Positions 16,027 through 24,682 of a DNA stretch of 30,967 nucleotides are shown piece after piece. A program made the translations under genes and the position numbers. Below the pieces are notes generated by a model. It had not been told where the DNA came from. It did no database searches and saw nothing but the letters and a program-made list of their open reading frames with translations. The first letter of the stretch is position 1, and each line of letters starts with the position of its first letter. This stretch comes from JBGTIS01 sp041745535 (GTDB taxonomy: Bacteria > Bacteroidota > Bacteroidia > Cytophagales > Cyclobacteriaceae): NCBI GenBank assembly GCA_041745535.1, contig JBGTIS010000290.1, positions 1 through 30,967 of the forward strand, in the 5' to 3' direction.

Positions 16027-18531
16027 TTAATCTGCCTTAGTTTGCCTTTTACTAAATCGAACGGTAAAAGTAGTACCCTGACCTGGTTTACTTTCCACTA
16101 CAATAGATCCGCCTTTATTTTCAACAATCCGCTTTACGATATACAAACCAATTCCTGTGCCTTCGATATGGGTATGCATTCTTTTGAACATCTTAAATAT
16201 TTTACTTTGCTGAGACTCGCTTAATCCTAATCCATTATCTTTTACACTTAAAATAACAAAGCCTTTTTCCAGGTAAGTACTAATTACTATTTCAATGGGT
16301 CTTTCTGGTGAGCGGTATTTGATAGCATTGGTAAGCAGGTTATACACAATACTTCTCAGGTTATATCTCGCGTGAAATATGGCATTTACCCGCAAATCCT
16401 CCCTGATTGAAGCCTGCGATTGGTTAATCATAGTTTTTATATCTGCTTTAACGCTTTCCAGAATCTCTTTAAAAGAAATTTCTTCTTCTTCTTCCTCTAC
16501 ATTTTTCTGGATCCTGCTTATCTCAGTAAGGTCAGTAATGGTTGTTTTTAATTTATTAACAGAAAAATCAAGCATATTCACCACTTTGGCTTCCATTCCG
16601 TCAATCTTGCTTTCCATAGTATCTTTTAATATGGAAGTTAAGCCCTCAATGTTGGCAATGGGCGATTTCAGGTCGTGAGAAGCTATATAAATAAAGCTAT
16701 CCAGGTCCGCGTTTACTTTTAGCAACGCTTTATTTTTTTCAATCAATTCTTTCTGATTCTTTTTTAAGCAAGAAATATCAGTAACAATGGCAATAAAGCC
16801 TAAAGTGGTATTATTGACCATATGGGGGATAAAATTGGTGATCACATCTCTTTCACCAGCATCTTTATAGGTCATGTGGCTTTCATACTGCACGGCCTGT
16901 CCACTCAAAGCCTTCAATATATTACTTTTTACACGTTTGTAGGCAGCATCCCCTATTACTTCCCACACAGGTTTGCCAATAAATTCTTCTTTGGTCTTAT
17001 GAAACCAGGTGCTATAGGTTTGGTTGACAAATTTATATTGCTGTGCTGAATTGATGTATGAGATCAGCACCGGCAAGGCATCGGTAATCATACGTAATTG
17101 CTCCTCACTTGCTTTTAAAGCAACTTCGTAACGCGTTTTTTCTGTAACATCCTCATATTGAAAAATGGCATTCGTTACTTTGCCGGCCGCGTTTTTAATG
17201 GGAAAAACAGTAACCAAAAGATAAATCTGTTTGTCAGCAGAAAGGCGGGCGTGTTTTGCTTGTTGGGGGTTGTACCAATCACTAAATTTCGCCACTTTTC
17301 CTTCTGTAAAAACAGCTCGCACCTTTTTATAGAAGCATTTATCTGTCAGCGTTTCATCTTTTAAGATGTTGTATTTTCCTAATCCAAGGCTGGTATATTC
17401 CGCGCCAAAAAGCTTCACGTAGGCTTCATTAACCCGAACTTGTGTGCCTGTCGCATCCGCTACCCAGGTAGCAACCGGAGTTTGATCGATAATACTGGAG
17501 AGGAAGTTTTCTCGTTCAGACAGCGCCTCATTGAGTTCAACGGTTTTATCTAAAGTCTGACGGATCTCTTCTTCGCTGGCAGCGAGTTCATTATTCAATT
17601 GTTCTAATTGATGCCGCGACATCACATGCTCAGTTACATCCACGGCGTAGATAATAACACCATCTACTTTGCCATCCAGATCGTAATAGGGTGAGAAAAT
17701 AAAATCAAAATAAGCCAGTTCTGTAGTACCACTATTGTGCCGGTCAACGTAACCGGGAAATTCACTCTTTACCACAGGTGCTCCTGTGTCGTATACCTTT
17801 TCTATAAACTCAAAATATCCCTGGCCTTCCACTTCAGGAAAAGCTTCCCGCATGGTTTTGCCTATGGCAGGCCGGTTTCCCCATAACCTGCTAAAAGTAG
17901 CATTCATCAGTTCTACCCTGCCTTCTCTGCCCCGTAAAATACCAATGAGGGCAGGCACCTGCATAAACAGGTTATGCAGTTCGTTTTTTTGTGCTTCCAG
18001 GCGTGCCGTGCGAAGCTCTACTTTTTGTTCCAGCTTATTGTTGAGTTCGATAAGCTGTTCTTCAGTGCTTTGTAATTCCTCCAGGGCGGCGGTAAGCTCG
18101 TTATTGGTATCCTGTAAAGCTTTCTCATGCGATTTTCTTAGGGTAATGTCTCTGATGATACCCGAAAAAAAATAACGTTCATGTTCCTGCCAGCAGGAAA
18201 GAGATAGTTCCAGTGGAAATACAGACTCATCTTTTCGCAAGCCTTCTATTTCTATGGTATGGCCTATTATTTTGGCAACACCTGACTGAATAAACCGCTG
18301 CATACCTTTGTTATGAGCGTTTCTGTGTTTTTCTGGTATAAGTACCTCTAAATTTAGGCCTAACAATTCATTTTCCTGGTAGCCAAAAATTTCAAAAGCC
18401 CTTTTATTCGCAAAAATAATGAGAGAATTTTCATCAGAAATAACAATAGCATCTGTTGCCGTTTGTGCTATAGCCTCAAACCGTGCTTCAGAAAACTCCC
18501 ATTTTTGTTTAAAAAATTTATGTTCATCCAT
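16027..18531 (-). CDS. Orphan PAS-domain sensor histidine kinase
   Basis: This 834-aa kinase has no N-terminal membrane segment and is probably cytoplasmic. It carries four PAS domains at about residues 15-130 (ATDAIVISDENSLIIFANKR), 185-305, 345-465 and 470-600 (LPVLISYINSAQQYKFVNQT), joined by coiled-coil linkers (ELTAALEELQSTEEQLIELN). The HisKA helix follows with the phospho-acceptor His619 in SHDLKSPIANIEGL. The ATPase domain has the N box YNLLTNAIKY (about 730-739), the G1 box KDNGLGL and the G2 box GTGIGLYIV. It ends normally in TTFTVRFSK. No response regulator is adjacent, so the partner is unknown. The four PAS domains imply cytosolic signals such as redox, gas or small ligands. Confidence 0.93.
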   Translation of the reverse strand: MDEHKFFKQKWEFSEARFEAIAQTATDAIVISDENSLIIFANKRAFEIFGYQENELLGLNLEVLIPEKHRNAHNKGMQRFIQSGVAKIIGHTIEIEGLRKDESVFPLELSLSCWQEHERYFFSGIIRDITLRKSHEKALQDTNNELTAALEELQSTEEQLIELNNKLEQKVELRTARLEAQKNELHNLFMQVPALIGILRGREGRVELMNATFSRLWGNRPAIGKTMREAFPEVEGQGYFEFIEKVYDTGAPVVKSEFPGYVDRHNSGTTELAYFDFIFSPYYDLDGKVDGVIIYAVDVTEHVMSRHQLEQLNNELAASEEEIRQTLDKTVELNEALSERENFLSSIIDQTPVATWVADATGTQVRVNEAYVKLFGAEYTSLGLGKYNILKDETLTDKCFYKKVRAVFTEGKVAKFSDWYNPQQAKHARLSADKQIYLLVTVFPIKNAAGKVTNAIFQYEDVTEKTRYEVALKASEEQLRMITDALPVLISYINSAQQYKFVNQTYSTWFHKTKEEFIGKPVWEVIGDAAYKRVKSNILKALSGQAVQYESHMTYKDAGERDVITNFIPHMVNNTTLGFIAIVTDISCLKKNQKELIEKNKALLKVNADLDSFIYIASHDLKSPIANIEGLTSILKDTMESKIDGMEAKVVNMLDFSVNKLKTTITDLTEISRIQKNVEEEEEEISFKEILESVKADIKTMINQSQASIREDLRVNAIFHARYNLRSIVYNLLTNAIKYRSPERPIEIVISTYLEKGFVILSVKDNGLGLSESQQSKIFKMFKRMHTHIEGTGIGLYIVKRIVENKGGSIVVESKPGQGTTFTVRFSKRQTKAD

Positions 18532-18552
18532 TGTTAAGGATTTATAATCATA

Positions 18553-18585
18553 ACTTGCGCAAATTTAATACTTTTGATCGCAAGT
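18553..18585 (-). promoter_or_regulatory. Candidate kinase promoter -7 box inside a 7-bp inverted repeat
   Basis: On the reverse strand, TAAATTTG (18567-18560) exactly fits the Bacteroidota -7 consensus TAnnTTTG and lies 28 nt upstream of the kinase ATG. It sits within a perfect inverted repeat: ACTTGCG at 18553-18559 and CGCAAGT at 18579-18585. The -33 TTG lies only 13 nt away, closer than usual. The dyad may be a site for a regulator that blocks or recruits polymerase. Confidence 0.4.
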
Positions 18586-19059
18586 CAGGTATTATTTCAA
18601 AATCCGGAACAAACTACTGAAGTGAAATGGTTAGCAATCAGATAAATTTCGAATAACAAATGCCCGCATTGGTGTTATGTTCTCGTGATGCCACCTTATT
18701 CTCAGGAGGTTAAAAAAAACTTTTAAAAGTTACGGAATTCACAATGTGTTTTACTTAAATTAGCCCAATATTTCCACACTGCGCACATTTTTTAGCATGT
18801 AAGTTCATGGTACTACTTGATGTACCACTTACATGAGGTATTTTTTTCGTGGACAAACTTTCCATATTACAGCAATTAAATTGAGTGATCCCTCAACGAG
18901 TAGGAATAGGAACGTGCATTTCCTTTGAATAAATAATGGTCGCATTGCAAAAGGAACATCCGGGTAGTAGGTCACCCACGCTGTAAAATCAGCTGATATT
19001 TGTTTGCCCTATGGCTAAAAGTAATTCAATTACACTTTTTTAATAAACCTATACACAAA
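18586..19059. other. Long intergenic region upstream of the subtilase, with one strong hairpin
   Basis: This stretch of about 470 bp has no credible gene. The only clear structure is the hairpin at 18796-18835, listed separately. No TAnnTTTG promoter is evident in front of the protease. Confidence 0.5.
18796..18835 (+). other. Two-part hairpin upstream of the subtilase gene
   Basis: Outer arms CATGTAAGT (18796-18804) and ACTTACATG (18827-18835) pair perfectly over 9 bp. Inner arms GGTAC (18809-18813) and GTACC (18822-18826) pair around an 8-nt loop. Only a 4-nt bulge (TCAT) breaks the left side. A T run begins 6 nt after the stem, which is too far for a classic terminator. It could be a binding site, an untranslated-leader structure or a weak terminator. 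Confidence 0.55.
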
Positions 19060-20271
19060 ATGACAAATCTATCTTTATCTGTGAGGTACCTGGCTGGCTT
19101 GCTGGTTATCTTCATGCTTTCCTGTCAGGATGAACTTGATAATATCCCTGTAAATGATCCCATTACTGACCTGGAACAGTTTTCCAGTGAACTGATTCCT
19201 GATCAGTACATTGTGGTATTTGACACCGAAAAAACAGGCGTAGCCGGTGCCCGTTTTTCTGACGCGGCCCAGGCCAGAGAATATGTTAAAAATGAGGCCA
19301 TGCGCATTGTAAAAAACGCGGTGCCTTCTTTCACTGAAAAGCAATTGGTAAGAGTGTATAGCGCTTCTATTAACGGGGCATTGGTACGTTTGGGTGCTGA
19401 TAAAATTAGCGCACTCCAGCAGGACGAAAGTGTAGCTTTTATTGAGCAGGATCAGATGATTACTTTAGCGGTTCCCTCAAAAAAAGAAGCATCAGCCCAG
19501 GGTGAGAAGACCCCGTATGGTGTTAAAAGGGTGAATGGCAGGCAATTCTATACAGGATCTAACGTGGCCTGGGTGATTGACACCGGAGTAGACCTGGGCC
19601 ATCCCGATTTAAAAGTTGACGCGTCTCGCAGTGTTACTTTTATTTCTTCAGGGAAAGATGCTAAGTCTGCCGACGATAGGAATGGACATGGCAGCCATGT
19701 AGCCGGTACAATTGCTGCTAAAAACAATGGTATCGGTGTGAAAGGAGTAGCCCCTGGGGCTACTATAGTAGCTGTTAAAGTGCTGAATAGTAGCGGAAGT
19801 GGTAGCTACAGTGGTGTAATCGCCGGTGTAGATTATGTAGGAGAAAATGGCAAGCCAGGGGATGTGGCCAATATGAGTTTAGGAGGTTCTGTATCGCTTG
19901 CGCTGGATAAGGCGGTAGTGTCAGCCAGCAAGAAAGGGATCAGGTTTACGCTGGCGGCGGGTAACGAAAGTGACCATGCCCGTAATCATTCTCCTGCCCG
20001 TGCCAATGCGCCTAATATTTATACCATTTCAGCTATGGACAAAAACGATCAGTGGGCTTATTTCTCAAATTACGGAAATCCACCGGTGGATTATTGTGCC
20101 CCCGGTGTAAATATTCTATCAACTTACAAAAATGGGGCATACGCTAAAATGAGTGGTACTTCTATGGCAGCACCCCATGCAGCCGGTGTGTTGCTGTTAG
20201 GAGCAGCCACATCCGATGGAACCGTGAACGGTGATCCTGACGGGCAGCCTGATCGCATCATTAGCCATTAA
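19060..20271 (+). CDS. Subtilisin-like serine protease (S8), lipoprotein with inhibitor propeptide
   Basis: This is a 403-aa protease anchored as a lipoprotein. The start at 19060 is preferred over the longer frame from 19000 because it gives a clean lipoprotein signal (LAGLLVIFMLSC, Cys22). Residues about 45-136 form an I9 inhibitor-type propeptide (LIPDQYIVVFDTEK, ending FIEQDQMITL). The catalytic triad is complete: Asp174 in AWVIDTGVDLGHPDL, His210 in RNGHGSHVAGT, and Ser368 in GTSMAAPHAAG, with oxyanion Asn301 in AAGNES. The domain stops soon after the catalytic serine with no C-terminal sorting domain. It should mature by autocleavage and act at the cell surface or in the periplasm. No linked substrate gene is evident. 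Confidence 0.93.
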   Translation: MTNLSLSVRYLAGLLVIFMLSCQDELDNIPVNDPITDLEQFSSELIPDQYIVVFDTEKTGVAGARFSDAAQAREYVKNEAMRIVKNAVPSFTEKQLVRVYSASINGALVRLGADKISALQQDESVAFIEQDQMITLAVPSKKEASAQGEKTPYGVKRVNGRQFYTGSNVAWVIDTGVDLGHPDLKVDASRSVTFISSGKDAKSADDRNGHGSHVAGTIAAKNNGIGVKGVAPGATIVAVKVLNSSGSGSYSGVIAGVDYVGENGKPGDVANMSLGGSVSLALDKAVVSASKKGIRFTLAAGNESDHARNHSPARANAPNIYTISAMDKNDQWAYFSNYGNPPVDYCAPGVNILSTYKNGAYAKMSGTSMAAPHAAGVLLLGAATSDGTVNGDPDGQPDRIISH

Positions 20272-20409
20272 TTGCTTTTTACAAACCTGAGAATAAGTTA
20301 AAACATACTGGCAGCCAGTCTCCGGTCCCATTTTCACCAGGCCGGTACTGCTGCCAAACATGATTTACAAAAGCTTACCGCCTGGTAGTAACACTGTTGT
20401 GGAAATTTA

Positions 20410-20417
20410 TACCTTTG
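20410..20417 (+). promoter_or_regulatory. -7 promoter element of the second sigma operon
   Basis: TACCTTTG matches the Bacteroidota -7 consensus TAnnTTTG exactly and would start transcription near 20424. It lies inside the longest open frame of the sigma gene (from 20360) and just upstream of the ATG at 20441, which argues for the shorter start. A TTTG at the normal -33 distance is not seen. Confidence 0.45.
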
Positions 20418-20440
20418 TCAATAAAGGCAACTACTACCAG

Positions 20441-21244
20441 ATGACCCCAGCGCAATTCACCAAAGAATTTGAAGCGGTAAGTGGGCCGCTTAAATCTTAT
20501 CTGCTGAGAATAACCGCCAGCGTGGCCGATGCGGAAGATATTGTACAGGATACTTATCTGAAAGCTTCAGAGAAAATAGACAGTTTCAGGGGAGAGTCTT
20601 CCCTGAAAACCTGGCTGTTTGCCATTGCTTCCAACCTAGCCAAAGATAATGCCAGGGCCCGAAAACGATGGACAGAACACGTAACCGATGTATGCAAAGA
20701 AGCCGCTCTGTCCGACCAGCAATTCTTCCGGGAAGCGATGCGCATTCGAACCACCTCTCCGCAGGGCCAGTTTGAAATGAAAGAACACATCACTTTCTGC
20801 TTTACCTGTATTGCCAAATCATTGCCGCTGGCACAGCACCTGTGCCTGTTGTTGAAAGAAGTGTATGACTTTAAGGTGCACGAGATTGCCCGGATTACCG
20901 ATTCAACGGAAGCAATGGTGAAATATTACCTGCATACCGGTAGAACAAAGATGATCCATATTTTTGAGGGCCGATGTGCTTTGATAAACAAACAGGGGGT
21001 TTGCCACCAGTGTACCGAACTAAATGGAATATTCAATCCTAAACAAAAAACGCAGGAGGAATTAGTAAAAATTGAGATGGTCAGGGAAGCTGAAAAAGCA
21101 GATAAAGAACGATTGTTTGATTTGAGAATGCAGGTCGTGCAGGGCATAGACCCGTTCGAATCGGGTGCCGCCGAATTGCAACTGCACCATTTAGCGCATA
21201 ACAGAAAGGTTATGGAAAAATATTTGGAAAAAAACAGCGATTAA
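20441..21244 (+). CDS. ECF-family sigma factor with Cys-containing C-terminal extension
   Basis: This is a 267-aa protein from the ATG at 20441 (MTPAQFTKEFEAVSGPLKSY); the longer frame from 20360 would place the promoter box within the gene. Region 2 includes DAEDIVQDTYLKASEKIDSF, then SSLKTWLFAIASNLAKDNAR. Region 4 is LLLKEVYDFKVHEIARITDS, with TEAMVKYYLHTGRTKMI. A C-terminal extension of about 80 residues carries GVCHQCTELNGIF, a CxxC motif that may bind metal or sense redox, followed by a charged helical tail (KTQEELVKIEMVREAEKADK). The next gene on the strand, 60 bp on, encodes an SRPBCC protein. No anti-sigma gene is visible, so the tail may itself regulate activity. Confidence 0.88.
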   Translation: MTPAQFTKEFEAVSGPLKSYLLRITASVADAEDIVQDTYLKASEKIDSFRGESSLKTWLFAIASNLAKDNARARKRWTEHVTDVCKEAALSDQQFFREAMRIRTTSPQGQFEMKEHITFCFTCIAKSLPLAQHLCLLLKEVYDFKVHEIARITDSTEAMVKYYLHTGRTKMIHIFEGRCALINKQGVCHQCTELNGIFNPKQKTQEELVKIEMVREAEKADKERLFDLRMQVVQGIDPFESGAAELQLHHLAHNRKVMEKYLEKNSD

Positions 21245-21303
21245 CCTATCGTTTTGTTGCTGCCGAGCGTCAAAGTTGGTAAATAGTATAAATAAACCCC
21301 GAC

Positions 21304-21795
21304 ATGAATAATATGACAGCAGCAGCAAATCCAATTCCTCAAAACGGCAAAGCCACCACCGTAAAAAAAACATTCAGCCGTGAAACTTCGGTCAGCATCG
21401 CTATCAAAGCCGATCCGGCCATAGTATGGGCACTATTAACCCATGCCGCTGACTATCCGAGGTGGAATTCTACTGTGATTTCCATTGATGGGAAGATCGC
21501 TAAAGGTGAAACGATAAAACTTAAATCTACCCTCGCTCCCAAAAGAACCTTCAAATTAAGAATAAAAGAATTAGAACTGGAAAAACGACTGGTATGGGGC
21601 GATGCGCAGGGCAACCGCACCTATACATTGACGCCCCAGGGCAACGGTACCCTTACCTTTACCATGAATGAAAAAATAGGCGGCTTCATGTTTCCCCTGT
21701 ATGCCAGATACCTGCCTCCTTTCGACGAGTCGTTTGAGCAGTTTGCTGCTGATTTGAAAAAAGAAGCCGAGGCGATTCAGAAATCTGGTAAATAA
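21304..21795 (+). CDS. SRPBCC-family (START-like) lipid or ligand-binding protein
   Basis: This 163-aa soluble protein has a helix-grip fold. It opens with TSVSIAIKADPAIVWALLTH and AADYPRWNSTVISIDG, the typical SRPBCC beginning (PxxVWxxLTxxxxYxxWN). It continues with IKLKSTLAPKRTFKLRIKEL, a beta core (RLVWGDAQGNRTYTLTPQG) and the long C-terminal helix (FDESFEQFAADLKKEAEAI). Members bind hydrophobic ligands or polyketide-like molecules; the ligand is unknown. It lies 60 bp downstream of the sigma gene and is probably in the same transcript, so it may be a co-regulated or effector gene. The first 25 residues are probably disordered, and a start at Met4 is possible. Confidence 0.85.
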   Translation: MNNMTAAANPIPQNGKATTVKKTFSRETSVSIAIKADPAIVWALLTHAADYPRWNSTVISIDGKIAKGETIKLKSTLAPKRTFKLRIKELELEKRLVWGDAQGNRTYTLTPQGNGTLTFTMNEKIGGFMFPLYARYLPPFDESFEQFAADLKKEAEAIQKSGK

Positions 21796-21851
21796 CAAAA
21801 CGTAGTTGATGGACAGCTTTCAGTTTCTGTAAATACTTGTGGCAAGCAGCA

Positions 21852-22229
21852 TCAGTTTTGCCAAAGCAGTTGGATGGATAAGACAATGCTCAAAAAACAA
21901 ATAATCCAGAACACAACGGGATCTGCACCACCTTTAAATTTGAGTCCGGCTATTTCAAACGATAATTCTCCGGTAGAAATTCTTAACACCAGGGTAACAA
22001 ACAGGGCACCAAAACCCGCCATCGGTAACCCTACAATAACAGGAAACTGTTCACGGATCATGGTCTGCCAGTAATCTCCTTCGGTTTTATGCACGGATAC
22101 CAGTCCGATCAGGGCAAACACCCCAAAACAGGTCAGGATAACCACAATGATCCAACTCATTATGATTTGTAACTTTTGGCTCTGGGGATCTCTTTCTTCC
22201 AGTTGAGGCTTTTCTGTGGGTGCTGCCAT
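21852..22229 (-). CDS. Small integral membrane protein of unknown function
   Basis: This 125-aa protein has three hydrophobic helices: WIIVVILTCFGVFALIGLVS at about 26-45, VIVGLPMAGFGALFVTLVLR at about 64-83, and VVFWIICFLSIVLSIQLLWQ at about 105-124. The N-terminal tail is charged and proline-rich. A short polar segment (ISTGELSFEIAGLKFKGGAD) separates the last two helices. It is convergent with the SRPBCC gene. Reading direction and helix pattern support a real gene, but I cannot assign a family. Confidence 0.75.
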   Translation of the reverse strand: MAAPTEKPQLEERDPQSQKLQIIMSWIIVVILTCFGVFALIGLVSVHKTEGDYWQTMIREQFPVIVGLPMAGFGALFVTLVLRISTGELSFEIAGLKFKGGADPVVFWIICFLSIVLSIQLLWQN

Positions 22230-22438
22230 AATTCATTTTGTTAATAGGGTGCGGTTACTAATAAATATATGGAATCATCAATATCCGTATTATATCTTCA
22301 ATTTACAAACCACTACAGATGGCGAATGGCAGATCTTCATTTCCAGTTTCTTATGCAGCCTGATGGAAATCAGAAGAGATTGTGTGGCTACTTGTTGCCA
22401 ACGGGGTATTGAGAAATCTTATTAAATCGGAATCAGAA
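22230..22438. other. Spacer without a supported gene
   Basis: A 69-codon forward frame (22216-22425) overlaps the start of the membrane protein gene and has no family-like features, so it is not called. Nothing else is seen before the promoter at 22439. Confidence 0.5.
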
Positions 22439-22470
22439 TTTGTAAATAATCCTACAGGTGTCTAGCTTTG
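22439..22470 (+). promoter_or_regulatory. Bacteroidota-type promoter of the GH-A gene
   Basis: TTTG (22439-22442), a 20-nt spacer and TAGCTTTG (22463-22470) match the Bacteroidota housekeeping promoter (TTTG-N19/20-TAnnTTTG) at both boxes. Transcription would begin near 22477, leaving a leader of about 30 nt before the ATG at 22509. Confidence 0.7.
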
Positions 22471-22508
22471 GTTTAATCCCGCATATATGATATTTAACCC
22501 TGACTGAA

Positions 22509-23972
22509 ATGAGAATTTTACTGGCCTGTTACCTGATCGGATTGGGCTTCCACCTGACGGCACAGCCCATTGCCTTACATCCCGAAAATCCGCATTACCT
22601 GATTTATGAGGGAGAGCCCACCATATTGATTACCTCGGCCGAACATTACGGTGCGGTGCTCAATACGGCTTTCGATTATGATGCTTACCTGCGCACCCTG
22701 GAGGATGAGGGCATGAATTATACCCGGATTTTCACCGGCAGCTATGTGGAAGTGCCGGGCAGTTTCGGTATCGCAAATAATACACTCAGCCCTGCCATTG
22801 GAGAATTCCTGGCCCCCTGGCAACGGGTTAATACACCGGGTTTGTTTGAAGGGGAAGGTAAGTTCGACCTTTCTGCCTGGAATCCGGCGTATTTCCAGCG
22901 ACTGAAAGACTTTGTGAGCAAAGCCGATGCACGGGGGGTAATTGTGGAGGTTACGTTTTTTTGTGCCACCTATCAGGATGCATACTGGGAGCGCCACCCT
23001 TTTAATCCTGGCAACAATGTTAACAACCTGGGCACACTGGCGCGCAAGGATTTTAATACCCAGAAAAACAAAAAGGCAGTGGAATTTCAGAAAGCATTGG
23101 TAGCAAAGTTGGTAACCGAACTGAACGATTATGACAATGTGTTTTTCGAGATCAGCAACGAACCCTGGTCTGACAATGAGGAAGAAGTCCTGTTTCTGCT
23201 GAAAACACTGATTCCCGATGCCAAAAATCTGGGATGGGTATTGTGGGCACATGCCGCGAAACCCGGCACCCTGGACTGGCAGCGTGCGATGGCCGATGTG
23301 GTAGTAAAAACAGAGCAAACGCTACCCAAAAAACACCTGATTGCCCAAAACTACAGTAACTTCAAACAATCGATTCAGCAGGTGGATTCCAATATTTCCA
23401 TCATCAACTTTCACTATGCCTGGCCCGAGGCCGTTACGATGAATTATGGCTGGGAACGGCCCATCAGTTTCGATGAAACGGGCTTTGCAGGATCTGCGGA
23501 TTCTACCTATCTGGAGCAGGCCTGGGCGTTTATGATGGCTGGTGGTGCCATTTTCAATAACCTGGATTATTCCTTTTATGCGGGTGCGGAAGCAGGTACC
23601 GGCAGCAATCAGGCACCCGGCGGAGGCAGCCCTGCCCTGCGAAAGCAGTTAAAAATACTGCACGATTTCCTTACTTCCTTCGACTTTATCCGCATGCGGC
23701 CGGCACCGGAGTTGCTGTACCATGCGCCCGGAATGACGGGGCAGGCACTGGCCGAACCGGGTAAGCAATACGCGTTGTTTCTGTCTGGGAAGGCGGGAGA
23801 GCAGATCAAACTCAACCTGCCGCAAGGCGAATACACCTATAACTTCCTTTCACCCGATACCGGAGAGGTACTGGCCGAAGGTAATATCAGTGGTGCTGAT
23901 ATACCTGTACGGCTTGCTCTGCCACAGGGGAGGTACCATCGGCTTGCCCTGCGCCTGCTGGCTACTCCTTAA
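22509..23972 (+). CDS. Secreted glycoside hydrolase-like protein, GH-A clan (TIM barrel)
   Basis: This is a 487-aa secreted protein with a signal peptide to about residue 18 (MRILLACYLIGLGFHLTA). The barrel begins YEGEPTILITSAEHYGAV and includes GMNYTRIFTGSYV, GVIVEVTFFCATYQD and FFEISNEPWSD. NEP carries the probable acid/base Glu218. ISFDETGF carries the probable nucleophile Glu323, the spacing expected for GH5-like retaining enzymes. A small beta domain from about residue 395 (YALFLSGKAGEQIKLNLPQG) resembles the C-terminal domains attached to such barrels. The glycan target is unknown. It stands alone behind its own promoter, so it is not part of an evident polysaccharide locus. Confidence 0.85.
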   Translation: MRILLACYLIGLGFHLTAQPIALHPENPHYLIYEGEPTILITSAEHYGAVLNTAFDYDAYLRTLEDEGMNYTRIFTGSYVEVPGSFGIANNTLSPAIGEFLAPWQRVNTPGLFEGEGKFDLSAWNPAYFQRLKDFVSKADARGVIVEVTFFCATYQDAYWERHPFNPGNNVNNLGTLARKDFNTQKNKKAVEFQKALVAKLVTELNDYDNVFFEISNEPWSDNEEEVLFLLKTLIPDAKNLGWVLWAHAAKPGTLDWQRAMADVVVKTEQTLPKKHLIAQNYSNFKQSIQQVDSNISIINFHYAWPEAVTMNYGWERPISFDETGFAGSADSTYLEQAWAFMMAGGAIFNNLDYSFYAGAEAGTGSNQAPGGGSPALRKQLKILHDFLTSFDFIRMRPAPELLYHAPGMTGQALAEPGKQYALFLSGKAGEQIKLNLPQGEYTYNFLSPDTGEVLAEGNISGADIPVRLALPQGRYHRLALRLLATP

Positions 23973-24119
23973 GTTAGGTTTGCTTTTTGCTGTACTGCTA
24001 TAGTATTGTATTTCATGCCTGTATCCACACAAAGTCCAAATACACTTTGATTTTTATTGACTTTTATAGGCAAGGCAAGTATTGAAAGAGTAGTTTGGTA
24101 TCATGTATTTTTTCAGCTT

Positions 24120-24491
24120 ATGAAGGTTTTTAATTTTTGCGATTGGAATTTGTCGCCTCATTGTTACGATCATGTACATCCTGAGACTAATAATTTGAAA
24201 GATGAACAGAAAGAATATGTGGTCGTCGTAAACGGAAAAACCTACTGGCCGGCATCGATGGCCGGTGAACTTAAAAATATTATTACCGAAGCGGCCCAAA
24301 ATATTGAAGCGGAAAGTTCCTGGATCCAAACGATAATAGATAAGCATAAATCCTTAGCCTGGAAATTGTATACCTGTCGGGGTATAGAACTGCATCTGAG
24401 TGTTACCCAGGACGACAGCAATACCTGCTGGGTGCATGCGTATCCTACGGAAAAACAAAGCAGGTCAGGCCGGAAAGTACTGTATCTGTAA
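24120..24491 (+). CDS. Hypothetical protein
   Basis: This is a 123-aa protein taken from the ATG at 24120 (MKVFNFCDWNLSPHCYDHVH); the frame also opens at 24057, but those residues look random. The body includes KEYVVVVNGKTYWPASMAGE, then LKNIITEAAQNIEAESSWIQ and a beta-rich end (IELHLSVTQDDSNTCWVHAY). No signal peptide or TM helix is seen. I do not recognise the family. It marks the left edge of the accessory patch. Confidence 0.6.
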   Translation: MKVFNFCDWNLSPHCYDHVHPETNNLKDEQKEYVVVVNGKTYWPASMAGELKNIITEAAQNIEAESSWIQTIIDKHKSLAWKLYTCRGIELHLSVTQDDSNTCWVHAYPTEKQSRSGRKVLYL

Positions 24492-24508
24492 AAATCAATA
24501 ACTATTTT

Positions 24509-24640
24509 CCCAAGGCAATGGCCTTACTGCCTCCGCCACCAATGGTTCGACTCCAAGGGCTGTGCCCCCAAGCCATTCATCCTTCCCTACTCCCAAGGTT
24601 ATGGATTTAAATCCTTTCATTGCTACTCCAAGGGCTGTGG
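24509..24640. repeat. Degenerate 36-39 bp repeat upstream of the transposase remnant
   Basis: ACTCCAAGGGCTGTG occurs exactly at 24550-24564 and 24625-24639. A diverged copy, ACTCCCAAGGTTATG, lies at 24589-24603, and a weaker one (CCCAAGGCAATG) starts near 24513. The spacing of 36-39 bp indicates a worn tandem repeat. On the reverse strand the units read as TALGV-type peptide repeats, probably without meaning. Confidence 0.5.
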
Positions 24641-24682
24641 CTTGTACTAGAGTATATACACAAATAATAGTAACTTTATCAA

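Noticed and set aside
22575..23318. 247-codon reverse frame inside the GH-A gene
   Set aside because: It is a shadow of the forward gene, with low-complexity composition and no recognisable motifs.
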